From: Halocatena marina
GTDB taxonomy: Archaea > Halobacteriota > Halobacteria > Halobacteriales > Haloarculaceae
DNA: 64,000 nt
Direction: 5' to 3'
NCBI RefSeq assembly: GCF_025913575.1
Contig: NZ_CP109785.1
Coordinates: 1,860,001 to 1,924,000, forward strand
Numbering within the stretch: position 1 is the stretch's first letter; each line of letters opens with the position of its first letter. The notes beneath the pieces were generated by a model. The model did no database searches. It saw nothing but the letters and a program-made list of their open reading frames with translations, and was not told the DNA's origin. The position numbers and the translations under genes are program-made. Positions 8,941-17,762 of this stretch are shown piece by piece.

Positions 8941-8971
8941 ATGCTATGTACGATTGACATAGCATTTAAGT
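8941..8971 (+). promoter_or_regulatory. Dyad operator abutting the tfb promoter
   Basis: ATGCTATGT (8941-8949) and ACATAGCAT (8957-8965) form a perfect 9-7-9 inverted repeat. The right arm runs directly into a TATA-like CATTTAAGT (8963-8971). A protein bound here would occlude or position TBP/TFB, so this is a good candidate operator for the TFB gene, possibly autoregulatory. A transcription start is expected near 8993-8998. Confidence 0.55.
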
Positions 8972-9006
8972 GTTCATAGCGTCTACAGTAGAACGGAGGC
9001 AAAGAA

Positions 9007-9024
9007 GTCGAGATTCATCTCGAC
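9007..9024 (+). promoter_or_regulatory. 5'-UTR hairpin of the tfb transcript
   Basis: GTCGAGAT-TC-ATCTCGAC is a perfect 8-2-8 inverted repeat between the predicted transcription start and the ATG at 9062. The leader is about 65 bases, long for a haloarchaeal mRNA. Confidence 0.45.
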
Positions 9025-9061
9025 CTGTTCAATTCTAAGCACACTCTGCACCCACACCATT

Positions 9062-10054
9062 ATGACAGACCAACGCATCAACATCAATTCCGATCGGCAC
9101 CGAACAGTTTCATCAGAAGAAAAAACGGATCGAGAGACAGAGACAGAACGTACAACAGTATGTTCTGAGTGTGGTGGCAAGCTCATCACCGATGATGAAC
9201 ACGGTGAGACGGTCTGTGCCGAGTGCGGTCTCGTAGCTGAGGAGGACGAAATCGATCCGGGACCCGAATGGCGAGCATTCAACTCATCGGAGAGAGATGA
9301 AAAAAGCCGCGTTGGTGCTCCGACGACCCACATGATGCACGATCGAGGATTATCAACAACCATCGGTTGGCAGGACAGGGATGCCTACGGTAACTCCTTG
9401 ACAGGACGCCAACGTCAGAAAATGCAACGGCTGCGCACGTGGAACGAGCGCTTTCGCACTCGTGACTCCAAAGAGCGCAACCTGAAACAGGCACTCGGCG
9501 AGATCGAGCGGATGGCCAGTGCCCTCGGGTTACCAAAGACCGTCCGCGAGACTGCGAGTGTCATCTACCGGCGAGCACTCGCTGAGGATCTCTTGCCTGG
9601 ACGGAGCATCGAAGGCGTTGCGACAGCCGCGCTCTACGGCGCTGCACGCCAGACTGGCACGCCGCGCAGCATCGACGAAGTCGCTGCTGTCTCGCGGATC
9701 GAGGCGATGGAATTCAAACGAACGTATCGATATATTGTCCGTGAGCTGAATCTCGAAATCGAACCAGCCGACCCAGTCAGTTACGTCGGCCGATTCGCTT
9801 CTGAACTCGACATCTCGGAGGAAGCCGAACGGCGCGCCCGTGAGCTGCTCGAATCGGCCAAGAAAGACGATGTCACGAGTGGGAAAAGCCCCGTGGGCCT
9901 TGCTGCCGCCGCGGTCTATGCCGCTCCGCGCCTCACGAACGAGAAGATCACGCAAAGCGAAGTCAGTGAGGTTACTGACATCAGCGAAGTCACCATCCGC
10001 AACCGCTACAAAGAGCTGCTCGAAGCCGGAGAACAAACACGAGCAGCCACATAA
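9062..10054 (+). CDS. tfb: Transcription initiation factor TFB paralogue
   Basis: A 330-residue TFIIB homologue that bridges TBP-promoter DNA and RNA polymerase. The N-terminal zinc ribbon uses Cys34, Cys37, Cys52 and Cys55 (CSECGG, CAECGL). It is followed by the B-reader region (EWRAFNSSERDEKSRVGAPTT) and two cyclin repeats at about 120-215 and 220-315 (ASVIYRRALAEDLLPGRSIE; KSPVGLAAAAVYAAPRL, with the ITQSEVSEVTDISEVTIRNRYKEL recognition helix). All parts are intact. It is monocistronic, with its own dyad-bearing promoter. Haloarchaea usually encode several TFBs, some tied to particular stresses or gene sets. Which set this one serves is unknown. Confidence 0.97.
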   Translation: MTDQRININSDRHRTVSSEEKTDRETETERTTVCSECGGKLITDDEHGETVCAECGLVAEEDEIDPGPEWRAFNSSERDEKSRVGAPTTHMMHDRGLSTTIGWQDRDAYGNSLTGRQRQKMQRLRTWNERFRTRDSKERNLKQALGEIERMASALGLPKTVRETASVIYRRALAEDLLPGRSIEGVATAALYGAARQTGTPRSIDEVAAVSRIEAMEFKRTYRYIVRELNLEIEPADPVSYVGRFASELDISEEAERRARELLESAKKDDVTSGKSPVGLAAAAVYAAPRLTNEKITQSEVSEVTDISEVTIRNRYKELLEAGEQTRAAT

Positions 10055-10123
10055 CGTATCAACGAATGCTGCTACACGGACGCTGGAGTGAGTGTCGGAT
10101 TGAACTGGTCAAGTTACTTGCTA

Positions 10124-10143
10124 TTACAAGCATACGATTGTAA
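10124..10143 (+). repeat. 20-bp dispersed dyad, copy 1
   Basis: TTACAAGCATACGATTGTAA, 70 bases after the tfb stop. Arms TTACA/TGTAA are perfect; the centre CATACG matches copies at 28258, 40007 (minus strand) and 52560. Confidence 0.65.
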
Positions 10144-10463
10144 TGATTCTCCACCCACGTTTGCGGGAGGGTCGAGAGCAGCTGACTGTCAAAATTGAAC
10201 AACGCACGAGCACGGGCGATCGATACAACGCCCCGTCTAGTAGTGGTCTGCAGGGAGTAGCTGGCTGGACGAAGACACAAATAGAATGGACAACAAAAAT
10301 GGTACGGTTGACTGATAGTATCCTCTGCTTACATGAGATGAGAGAATACTGTCCGATTACGAGACTATGAATTAGTATTTAAATAATAAGAATGAGTTGT
10401 TTGCGTTTGCAAGCAACCCAGCATCACTACCAGAGTCGAACGCCGAATGACAGGAAGAAAACC

Positions 10464-10480
10464 CCTGTGTGTCACACAGG
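10464..10480. repeat. Perfect hairpin
   Basis: CCTGTGTGTCACACAGG is a perfect inverted repeat (8-1-8; as RNA, a six-pair stem with a five-base loop). It lies in the gene-free region after tfb and is followed by purine-rich sequence rather than a T-run, so it is not an obvious terminator. Confidence 0.5.
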
Positions 10481-10566
10481 AGGAGAGAAGAAATCAATCA
10501 CTTAGTCAATCAGTCTACGGACCGTGATTGTGAGCAGTACACATAGTCTCTTCGGGCTCGGAGCAA

Positions 10567-10586
10567 TTACAAAGGTAATTTTGTAA
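10567..10586 (+). repeat. TTACA-N10-TGTAA dyad, divergent centre
   Basis: TTACAAAGGTAATTTTGTAA has the same arms and spacing as the dispersed dyad but lacks the CATACG centre. It may be a variant site or chance. Confidence 0.35.
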
Positions 10587-10726
10587 CGTCTACACGCCGG
10601 GGAACCCTGATCCACGTGTATTCGGATCGTGCGTTCGCTTGTCGCTTCCAGAATCAGGTATCTTCTACGATGACGAAGTCGTATTCAGTATCGTAGTTAT
10701 AGACTACTGATTAGTAAGGAGAACAA

Positions 10727-11494
10727 TTATTGAGTGGAGTGAACAAGATCAATTTCGATCGCATTCGCCGTGTCACGAACCATCTGTGGGACCTCTTGAT
10801 CGAACACCTGACCCTGCATTCGGCTTTTCGGTCCCGAAACGCTGACTGCTCCCAAGGGAACTCCATTTTCGAGAATGGGAGCTGCACAACACTGTAATCC
10901 GTTGAGCCGTTCTTCTCGATCGAAGGCGATGCCGCGCTCGTGGACTGTCTCCAGTTCGGTGTGAAGACGCTCGGGCGTAGTGATTGTGTTTTCGGTCATC
11001 TGTGGTAATCCGTGCTGTTCGACTATCTGCAGTAGGCGGTCGTCGTTGAGATACGCAAGGATTGCTTTTCCAACCGCAGTACAATGAAGATGTTCACGTT
11101 CTTGTACGTATGACTCCAACCGGAGCGCTCGTTCGCTCCGGGAAACTGCGACATAAATACCGAGTCCGTTCTCTTCAACTAGTAGATTCGCCATTTCGCC
11201 GGTCTGTTCAGCCAGCTCGTCGATGTTGCGCTTTGCGATCCGATAGAGTTTCAGACGGTGTTTTGCGTAATCGCCAAAGTAGATAAATCGTAGTCCGAGC
11301 GTGTACTCTTCGTCCTCTTTGACGAGATATCCCTCCTGTTGAAGCGTGCTGAGGTAGTTATGGAGTGTACTTGGTGGCATGTCGAGAACTGAAGCGATAT
11401 CCGCCCCTCGTGCCCCGTCCATGTTCCGCACCTCTTCGAGGATTCGAAACGCCGTTTCGACGGATTTGATCGGGTTTTGTGCTTCTGTCGTCAT
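10727..11494 (-). CDS. IclR family transcriptional regulator
   Basis: 255 residues. The N-terminal winged helix (about 10-70: SVETAFRILEEVRNMDGARGADIASVLDMPPSTLHNYLSTLQQEGYLVKE) is followed by the C-terminal ligand-binding IclR domain (SRSERALRLESYVQ, HCTAVGKAILAYL, ERLNGLQCCAAPILENGVPLGAVSVSGP). Such proteins sense small carboxylates or amino acid intermediates. The gene is divergent from ridA across a short shared region containing an inverted repeat, and its TATA-like TTAAGT lies near 11518-11523. It is the only regulator in the 11-24 kb catabolic block and is therefore the prime candidate to control it, an inference from position. Confidence 0.92.
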   Translation of the reverse strand: MTTEAQNPIKSVETAFRILEEVRNMDGARGADIASVLDMPPSTLHNYLSTLQQEGYLVKEDEEYTLGLRFIYFGDYAKHRLKLYRIAKRNIDELAEQTGEMANLLVEENGLGIYVAVSRSERALRLESYVQEREHLHCTAVGKAILAYLNDDRLLQIVEQHGLPQMTENTITTPERLHTELETVHERGIAFDREERLNGLQCCAAPILENGVPLGAVSVSGPKSRMQGQVFDQEVPQMVRDTANAIEIDLVHSTQ

Positions 11495-11654
11495 GTCTAC
11501 CTCGAATATTCCACATTACTTAATCGTTATTCATTATCGAGGAAAGAAGCTGTTCAAGGCGTGTGATCAGTCGGTCCAAATCCAAGCGCTGGACAGAGTG
11601 GGTTCCAGACACGAGAGAGGAACGTACCGACGAATTTTAGTGTCTTCTAGAAAC

Positions 11655-11677
11655 ATGACTCTGTGACCGGGAGTCAT
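11655..11677 (+). promoter_or_regulatory. Inverted repeat upstream of ridA
   Basis: ATGACTC (11655-11661) and GAGTCAT (11671-11677) form a perfect 7-9-7 inverted repeat 30 bases before the ridA ATG, in the iclR-ridA divergent region. It is a candidate IclR operator. Confidence 0.4.
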
Positions 11678-11707
11678 TCACCGATAGCCCGGAACGCTGT
11701 GATCATC

Positions 11708-12094
11708 ATGGTAGAAACACAGAGTATATCGACGCCAGAAGCACCACAGAATGACAATCCGTATTCGCAGGGAGTCATCGTCGACGGTCTACTATTCGTA
11801 TCTGGATTTGGACCGGTTTCGCCAGAGACGATGGAGACAGTAAACGGAGATATCGGCACACAGACCAGCCGTGTGATCGAAAATCTGCAGGCAGTAGTCG
11901 AAGAAGCTGGCGGAAGCCTGGCTGACGTCGTAAAGACGACGGTCTACGTGACGGACATGGCGGATTATGATCAGGTAAACGAGACCTATGGTGAGTATTT
12001 TGACGAGGATCCACCTGCACGGGTCTGTATCGAAGCCGCGCGTCTCCCTGACAACGTCAGCGTCGAAATTGACGCAATCGTCGCCATCGAATAG
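11708..12094 (+). CDS. RidA family reactive imine deaminase
   Basis: 128 residues from the ATG at 11708. The RidA/YjgF fold is evident: PQNDNPYSQGVIVDGLLFVSGFGPVSPET, SRVIENLQAVVEEAGGSLADVVKTTVYVTDMADYDQVNETYGEYF, and PARVCIEAARLPDNVSVEIDAIVAIE, which retains the conserved Arg that binds the substrate carboxylate. RidA hydrolyses 2-aminoacrylate and related enamines/imines released by PLP-dependent dehydratases. The nearby threonine ammonia-lyase and aminotransferases give an obvious source. It is divergent from the IclR gene and converges on the aminotransferase gene. Confidence 0.92.
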   Translation: MVETQSISTPEAPQNDNPYSQGVIVDGLLFVSGFGPVSPETMETVNGDIGTQTSRVIENLQAVVEEAGGSLADVVKTTVYVTDMADYDQVNETYGEYFDEDPPARVCIEAARLPDNVSVEIDAIVAIE

Positions 12095-12128
12095 ACTGCC
12101 GTTCGAGAAGAGCCGAGCTGAAGACGAC

Positions 12129-13499
12129 TTAGTCGCTTCGCTCAGCAATTGCTTCCGTGACGATATCGAGCGCTATTTCGGCCTGTGATCGTGTGAGCAC
12201 GAGCGGTGGGAGCAGTCGGAGAACGTTCCCATATCGACCCGCGGTCCAGACGAGGACACCGCGTTCGTAACAGTACTGCTGAATTTCATCGACGAGATCC
12301 GTCGCGGGGTCGCCGTTCTCATCAACGAACTCTGCACCGATAAAGAGACCTTTTCCACGTACCTCCCCGAGTTGCTTGCTCTGGTCGGCGGCTTCGCGGA
12401 GCCGCGAGCGGATGTACGTTCCGAGATCACGAGCGTGCGAGAGCAGATTCTGATCCTGAATGTACTCGATTGCCCGACAGCCCGCACGCATAGCGACAAC
12501 GTGTCCCCGATAGGTGCCAGCGTGTGCACCCTCGCCCCACGTGTCGAGATCCTCGTGATACATGGTCGCCGAGAGAGGAAGTCCGATACCGCCCAACGCT
12601 TTCGCCATCGTCATCACATCGGGTGTCGTCTCGTACCACTCGCTCGCCCACCACTCCCCAGTTCGACCAAATCCGCTCTGGATCTCATCGACGATCAGTG
12701 TGAGTCCGTTGTCTTCTGTGATCTCCTTGAGACCAGGGAGGAATCCTTCTGGAGGCGTTATGACACCGCCCTCCCCTTGGATCGGTTCGACAACGATTCC
12801 GGCGGGATTGGCGACGCCGCTGTATGGATCCTCGACGATTGCCCGAACCTCATCCAACGCATCGACCACGGCGTCGGCTTCTGTTTTGTCCTGTCCGAAT
12901 GGATACGGATACGGAGCGTGAACGATATCCGGCAACAGCGGGGTGTACTCCTTTTTGAACGATTTGTTCGAGGTGAGGCTCATCGCACCCGAGGTCGGAC
13001 CGTGATATGCACCACGGAAGGCCACAAATCCGTGGCCATTCCCGTTGTATTTGGCGAGCTTCATCGACGCCTCGATTGCGTCACTTCCCGTCGGACCGCC
13101 GAACACGACCCGATTGTTTCCCGACAGAGAGCCGGGGGCGATTTTATCGAGCTTTTCGAGGAGTTCGATCCGGGGCTCTGTCGGGAAATCAATCGTATGG
13201 GTGATCTTGTCCACCTGCTCGTGAACAGCCTCGGTGACGTACGGATTCGAGTGTCCGACGTTGAGAACGCCGATTCCCCCGAACATGTCGATGAAGGTGT
13301 TTCCATCGACATCGCGGACTGTCGCACCGAGTCCCTCCTCGAACGCGATTGGGATGTCGTTTGGATACGCTACGGCGCTGCTATCCAGACGATTTTGTTG
13401 TTTGAGCAGCCGTTTCGTCTTCGGTCCCGGAACAGTCTCAACCGATGGTGCATCGTCATAATGTATCTGGTCGTATTCGTGCGCTGGCTCTATAGCCAT
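12129..13499 (-). CDS. Class III aminotransferase, diaminobutyrate-type
   Basis: 456 residues from the ATG at 13499. A PLP fold-type I class III transaminase with [34 protein letters not shown] and the PLP lysine in [16 protein letters not shown]. The N-terminal stretch ([20 protein letters not shown], then [38 protein letters not shown]) is very like diaminobutyrate-2-oxoglutarate transaminases. In ectoine catabolism such an enzyme (DoeD) turns 2,4-diaminobutyrate into aspartate semialdehyde. It is divergent from an aldehyde dehydrogenase that could take that aldehyde. A 4-aminobutyrate transaminase role is the main alternative. Confidence 0.9.
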   Translation of the reverse strand: MAIEPAHEYDQIHYDDAPSVETVPGPKTKRLLKQQNRLDSSAVAYPNDIPIAFEEGLGATVRDVDGNTFIDMFGGIGVLNVGHSNPYVTEAVHEQVDKITHTIDFPTEPRIELLEKLDKIAPGSLSGNNRVVFGGPTGSDAIEASMKLAKYNGNGHGFVAFRGAYHGPTSGAMSLTSNKSFKKEYTPLLPDIVHAPYPYPFGQDKTEADAVVDALDEVRAIVEDPYSGVANPAGIVVEPIQGEGGVITPPEGFLPGLKEITEDNGLTLIVDEIQSGFGRTGEWWASEWYETTPDVMTMAKALGGIGLPLSATMYHEDLDTWGEGAHAGTYRGHVVAMRAGCRAIEYIQDQNLLSHARDLGTYIRSRLREAADQSKQLGEVRGKGLFIGAEFVDENGDPATDLVDEIQQYCYERGVLVWTAGRYGNVLRLLPPLVLTRSQAEIALDIVTEAIAERSD

Positions 13500-13614
13500 G
13501 GCTGCCCTACGAACATCTCTCACAAAAAAGTGCGCATTGGACTGACAGACCAATGTTCGTCGAAGCAGCTCGTGCGAGGATACCTTGATGGTGGAGGAGA
13601 ATGATCATTCCAGT

Positions 13615-14976
13615 ATGGAGGTCATCAATCCAGCGACTGGCGAAGAGACCGAATCGTACGAAGAAGATGACTGGGCTGAGATCGACACAGCGCTCGACCG
13701 TGCGGTGGATACCTTCGAGGACTGGCGACAGCGATCTGTGAGAGAGCGCGAGCAGTTCCTTGTCGACCTCGCTGACGTCATTCGTGATGAGAAACACCAC
13801 TACGCCGAACTCATGACGAGAGAGATGGGCAAACCCATCTCACAGGCAATCGCGGAGATTGAAAAGTGCGCGTGGCTTTGTGACCACTACGCTTCGCACG
13901 CGGGCACGTATTTGCAAGAAGAACAACACCCGAGTCCACCGGGAACGAGCGTCAAGACGGTTCACGATCCCCTCGGTCCCGTACTCGCGGTGATGCCCTG
14001 GAACTTCCCCTTCTGGCAAGCGCTTCGGTTCTCAGTCCCCTACATAACGGCGGGGAACGTAGGGCTGCTCAAGCACGCTTCGAACGTTCCGGGCTGTGCC
14101 CTCGCGATCGAGGAACTCTACGAAAAGGCCGGCTATCCAGAGGGCGTCTTCCAGACGTTGGTCGTTGGCTCGGACCCTATCGACGACATTCTCGCAGACG
14201 AACGCATTCGGGCAGCAACACTGACCGGAAGCGGCCCAGCGGGTCGAGCTGTTGCCTCGAAAGCGGGCGAGCAGCTCAAGAAAACCGTTCTCGAACTCGG
14301 TGGAAGCGATCCGTTCGTCGTGTTAGAGGATGCCGACCTCGATGCAGCGGTCGAAACTGGCACGCGGGCACGCAACCAAAACGGTGGGCAGTCGTGTATC
14401 GCTGCAAAGCGTTTCATCGTCGTCGACGACGTCTACGACGAGTATATCGACCGATTCACCGAGGAATTCGAGGCGCTTACCATCGGCGATCCAATGGATG
14501 AGGAGACGGACGTTGGGCCACAGGCCCGCCGCGATCTGATGGAAGGCCTGCACGAACAGGTCATAGCAAGCGTTGATGCCGGTGCCACCGCTATCACCGG
14601 TGGTGAACCGCTCGACCGCGAGGGGGCCTACTACCCGCCGACGATTCTCGCAGACGTACCGGAAAACTGTCCTGCCAGCGACGAAGAGCTGTTCGGTCCC
14701 GTTGCAGCTGTTTTCCGAGTTGCTGATGAATCAGCGGCCATCGAGATGGCCAACGACACGCAGTTCGGTCTCGGTGCCAGTGTCTGGACAGAAGACCGAG
14801 ATCGCGGTGAGCGCGTCGCGCGCGAAATCGATGCTGGCTGCGTGTACGTCAACCAGCTTGTGAAGTCGGATCCTCGTGTCCCATTCGGCGGCGTCAAAGA
14901 ATCGGGATACGGTCGCGAGCTATCGGGGATCGGTATCAAAGAGTTCGTCAATCGGAAGACGGTGTGGGTCGAATAA
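13615..14976 (+). CDS. Aldehyde dehydrogenase (semialdehyde type)
   Basis: 453 residues from the ATG at 13615; an alternative start at 13588 would add nine codons. An NAD(P)-dependent aldehyde dehydrogenase with the motifs VMPWNFPFWQALRFSVP, TGSGPAGRAVASKAGEQLKKTVLELGGSDPFVVLEDADLD (catalytic Glu) and QNGGQSCIAAKRF (catalytic Cys), and a C-terminal PFGGVKESGYGRELSGIGIKEFVNRKTV. The length and the MEVINPATGE start resemble compact succinate-semialdehyde dehydrogenases. Divergent pairing with the diaminobutyrate-type transaminase suggests oxidation of aspartate or succinate semialdehyde (a DoeC-like role). The exact aldehyde is inferred. Confidence 0.93.
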   Translation: MEVINPATGEETESYEEDDWAEIDTALDRAVDTFEDWRQRSVREREQFLVDLADVIRDEKHHYAELMTREMGKPISQAIAEIEKCAWLCDHYASHAGTYLQEEQHPSPPGTSVKTVHDPLGPVLAVMPWNFPFWQALRFSVPYITAGNVGLLKHASNVPGCALAIEELYEKAGYPEGVFQTLVVGSDPIDDILADERIRAATLTGSGPAGRAVASKAGEQLKKTVLELGGSDPFVVLEDADLDAAVETGTRARNQNGGQSCIAAKRFIVVDDVYDEYIDRFTEEFEALTIGDPMDEETDVGPQARRDLMEGLHEQVIASVDAGATAITGGEPLDREGAYYPPTILADVPENCPASDEELFGPVAAVFRVADESAAIEMANDTQFGLGASVWTEDRDRGERVAREIDAGCVYVNQLVKSDPRVPFGGVKESGYGRELSGIGIKEFVNRKTVWVE

Positions 14977-15280
14977 CGGCACCACCTTTCTGACTGAAGC
15001 AGATCTTCGGTCTGACGATCTCGAACGATGCTGCTGATGGCGCAGTATCGCTGTACGGCGACTGAGACCTGATCAGCGCCCAAGGTGTCTGTGCTCGCAT
15101 CACCGTGTGATCACTATCATAAAAAGAGTCTCGAGATTCGAATAGACCGTCTTTGACGATAGTGAATTTGTCTACGTGATGATGGAATGTGCTCTCCACG
15201 AAACAGAGAGAACCGACGCTCAACCGAACACGGCAATCAATCAAAATTGTGCTGTACCGTTTCAACAGGTGCGTGTCTCG
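14977..15280. other. Intergenic region with no recognised feature
   Basis: About 300 bases between convergent genes. I see no convincing gene, repeat or terminator. Confidence 0.5.
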
Positions 15281-16285
15281 CTATTCGACGTCCTCCGGAG
15301 TGAATTCGACAGAAGGAGAAAGCACCTGGTTCGTAAGATCACGCGCCACCCCCGTTTCGGCTAACTTTCTAATGTTCTCGATAGCGATGTCAGACATTCT
15401 GGACCAGTGCTTCGGTGTGTGGCCCCCAGTATGTGGCGTGATGAGAACGTTCTGCATGCGCCACAGTGGATGTTCCGACGGGAGTGGTTCGGGATCAGTC
15501 ACATCGAGCGCCGCACCACGGATATCGTTGAACTGCAACGCAGAGACAAGAGCATCGGTCTCGATGATGGGTCCCCGTGCGGCGTTGACGATGACAGCGT
15601 GTGGTGGGAGTGTGGCTAGGGCTGCTTCGTCGATAAGCCCGCGAGTTGTCTCCGATAGCGGACACGTAAGAACGAGATAGTCGGTACGGGAGAGGGCAGC
15701 GTGGACGGCGTCCGGATCGTATCCGTAGACTTCATCGGTCGGACCTCCTTTCGACGGCGTGTATCGAATGCCAATCGTCTCGACGCCGAATCCAGATAGC
15801 CGCTCGACGACTGCGTTTCCAATTGCTCCGAGTCCCACGACAGTGACGGTTTTTCCCGATAGTTCACCCGCTTTGTAATGACGCCATTCGCGTCGCTCTT
15901 TTCTCCGCCATCCTTCATGCAAATTTCGTGAAAACACGAGCATCGATCCAATTGTCTGCTCAGCAATTCCCGGAGCGTGGACACCGCTTGCATTGGTCAC
16001 AGCGATATTCCGTTCTCTGAGGGCATCCAACGGGAGATGACCGACACCAGCAAAAACACAAACAAAGAGATCGAGATTCTCGGCTCGTTCGAGCAGTGCT
16101 TCGTCAATACCGACACCGGTTGCGACGGACACATCAGCGAGAAGGGCCTGCTCCTCTTGTGGCGTCCTCGCAAGCCGAACATTGTGGTCTGGAAGTCGAT
16201 CACGAAGGAGCCGGGCGTATGGTTCCATCGAGAGACCTTCGGTTCCTTCCCGGAGCACAACGATATCTGGACTGGACTTAGTCAT
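15281..16285 (-). CDS. D-2-hydroxyacid dehydrogenase
   Basis: A 334-residue NAD-dependent 2-hydroxyacid dehydrogenase of the D-isomer family. The Rossmann motif VVGLGAIGNAVVERLSGFGVE lies near residue 150. The catalytic Arg is in VNAARGPIIETDALV, the Glu in DVTDPEPLPSEHPLW and the His in VLITPHTGGHTPKHWSRM. It reduces a 2-keto acid or oxidises a D-2-hydroxyacid. 2-Keto acids arise from the neighbouring threonine ammonia-lyase and transaminases, so it may dispose of 2-oxobutyrate or a related product. The substrate is not readable. It is divergent from the M20 hydrolase gene. Confidence 0.92.
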   Translation of the reverse strand: MTKSSPDIVVLREGTEGLSMEPYARLLRDRLPDHNVRLARTPQEEQALLADVSVATGVGIDEALLERAENLDLFVCVFAGVGHLPLDALRERNIAVTNASGVHAPGIAEQTIGSMLVFSRNLHEGWRRKERREWRHYKAGELSGKTVTVVGLGAIGNAVVERLSGFGVETIGIRYTPSKGGPTDEVYGYDPDAVHAALSRTDYLVLTCPLSETTRGLIDEAALATLPPHAVIVNAARGPIIETDALVSALQFNDIRGAALDVTDPEPLPSEHPLWRMQNVLITPHTGGHTPKHWSRMSDIAIENIRKLAETGVARDLTNQVLSPSVEFTPEDVE

Positions 16286-16463
16286 GACGTACTCTCCTCA
16301 TTGGTAGCCGTACGCGGATACTGATAGACCGAACATCTTAAACTTTGACGTGCGAGCAAATCGATTGTCAGAGATCTCGACGTTCGATTTTCGTCGGTAC
16401 TCTACTAATGCAGCGGAAGAACCATTTATGAACACCGAGACGTATTGTTGGGTGTATTATCGT

Positions 16464-17762
16464 ATGTCGAGCTCAATACGGAATCGGCTTCGATCGCTTC
16501 GTCGCCAGTTCCACCGGTATCCAGAACCAGCATGGTGTGAGTTTCGCACGACGAGCCTCCTCGTCGAACTGCTGGAGGAGATTGGTGTCGACGAACTGGC
16601 CATCGGAACAGACGCACTCGTCTCTGAGGAACGAATGGCCGTCCCATCTGAGGAGGAAATCGAGTTGTGGTATCAGCGAGCGCACGATACTGGAGCACGG
16701 GCAGACGTTCTCGAACAGACGGCAGGCGGTCACACGGGGGTCGTTGCGAAACTCACTGGAAACGAGGATGAACCGACGGGGCCTCACGTTGGCCTCCGTG
16801 TCGACATCGACGGCCTGTTCATCGAGGAATCGACGAGTGATAACCACGTCCCCGCAACGGAAGGGTTCCGATCAGAACACGAGGAAACGATGCACGCCTG
16901 TGGTCACGACGCACACATGACGATCGGGTTAGGGGTCATCGAGGCGATCCAACAGAGCGACTTTGACGGGACGTTGACCGTTTTCTTTCAGCCCGCAGAG
17001 GAAGTGTCCGGCGGCGGTAAGCCGATGGCTGAAAGCGACCACATGGACGCCATCGAGCATCTCTTTGCGGTTCACGTCGGTCTCGATCATCCGACAGGCA
17101 CGGTCGTCGGGGGAATCGTAAAGCCGCTGGCGATGAGCCACATCACCGCCCAGTTTACGGGAACGCCTGCCCACGCTGGGAAGTCACCGAACGAGGGGAA
17201 CAATGCGATGCAAGCAATGGCGAGCGCGATTCAAAACGTCTACGCGATCTCTCGCCACGAAGACGGAATGACGCGGGTCAATATCGGTCGTGCAGAGTGT
17301 GGCACAGCGAGCAACATCATCGCAGAGGAGGCCACGATTCACGGGGAAGTCAGAGGGGAAACGACCGAGCTCATGGAGTACATGCGCGGGGAATGCTTTC
17401 AGACGCTTGACGCAGCCGCAACGATGCACGGCTGTTCGGTCGATCCGACTGTCATCAGTGAATCTCCCAGAGCTGACAGCGATGAGACGCTTGCAACGCT
17501 CGTTCGTGACGTTGCATCACTCCACGAGCACGTCGATACACCAGTGGTGTCCGCGGAATTCGGAGCGAGTGAAGACGCGACCTTTCTCATGAATGCTGTA
17601 CAGCGGGCTGGTGGGTACGCGACCTACGCAATCATCGGGACAGACCATCCGACGAGCCATCATACGCCGACGTTCGACGTGGACGAGCAGAGCATCGAAA
17701 TTGGTGTTGACGTACTTTCGGAATCGATTCAGCGAATTGAAGAGGTACGCTCTGACGCATGA
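16464..17762 (+). CDS. M20 family amidohydrolase, AbgA-like
   Basis: 432 residues from the ATG at 16464 (an in-frame ATG at 16428 is also possible). A zinc-dependent M20 amidohydrolase with metal motifs MHACGHDAHM and FQPAEEVSGGGKPM, and the dimerisation lid domain from about 210 to 320. The N-terminus (RRQFHRYPEPAWCEFRTTSL) and the ~60-residue insertion (DALVSEERMAVPSEEEIELW, then DTGARADVLEQTAGGHTG) match the p-aminobenzoyl-glutamate hydrolase AbgA type. Beside an ectoine-hydrolase-like gene it could instead deacetylate N-acetyl-diaminobutyrate. Its stop overlaps the next gene's ATG (ATGA), so it is translationally coupled to ilvA. Confidence 0.9.
   Translation: MSSSIRNRLRSLRRQFHRYPEPAWCEFRTTSLLVELLEEIGVDELAIGTDALVSEERMAVPSEEEIELWYQRAHDTGARADVLEQTAGGHTGVVAKLTGNEDEPTGPHVGLRVDIDGLFIEESTSDNHVPATEGFRSEHEETMHACGHDAHMTIGLGVIEAIQQSDFDGTLTVFFQPAEEVSGGGKPMAESDHMDAIEHLFAVHVGLDHPTGTVVGGIVKPLAMSHITAQFTGTPAHAGKSPNEGNNAMQAMASAIQNVYAISRHEDGMTRVNIGRAECGTASNIIAEEATIHGEVRGETTELMEYMRGECFQTLDAAATMHGCSVDPTVISESPRADSDETLATLVRDVASLHEHVDTPVVSAEFGASEDATFLMNAVQRAGGYATYAIIGTDHPTSHHTPTFDVDEQSIEIGVDVLSESIQRIEEVRSDA

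Larger units (their letters stand above)
10055..10726. other. 672-bp gene-free region downstream of tfb
   Basis: No supported gene lies between tfb and the convergent iclR gene. The region carries two TTACA-N10-TGTAA dyads (10124-10143 and 10567-10586) and a perfect hairpin (10464-10480). It could hide a non-coding RNA. Confidence 0.6.

Noticed and set aside
12372..13604. A 410-codon open frame antisense to the diaminobutyrate-type aminotransferase
   Set aside because: It is fully overlapped by a gene with intact catalytic motifs, has no recognisable domain, and its composition (rich in Arg, His, Cys and Ile) is unlike the acidic proteome.
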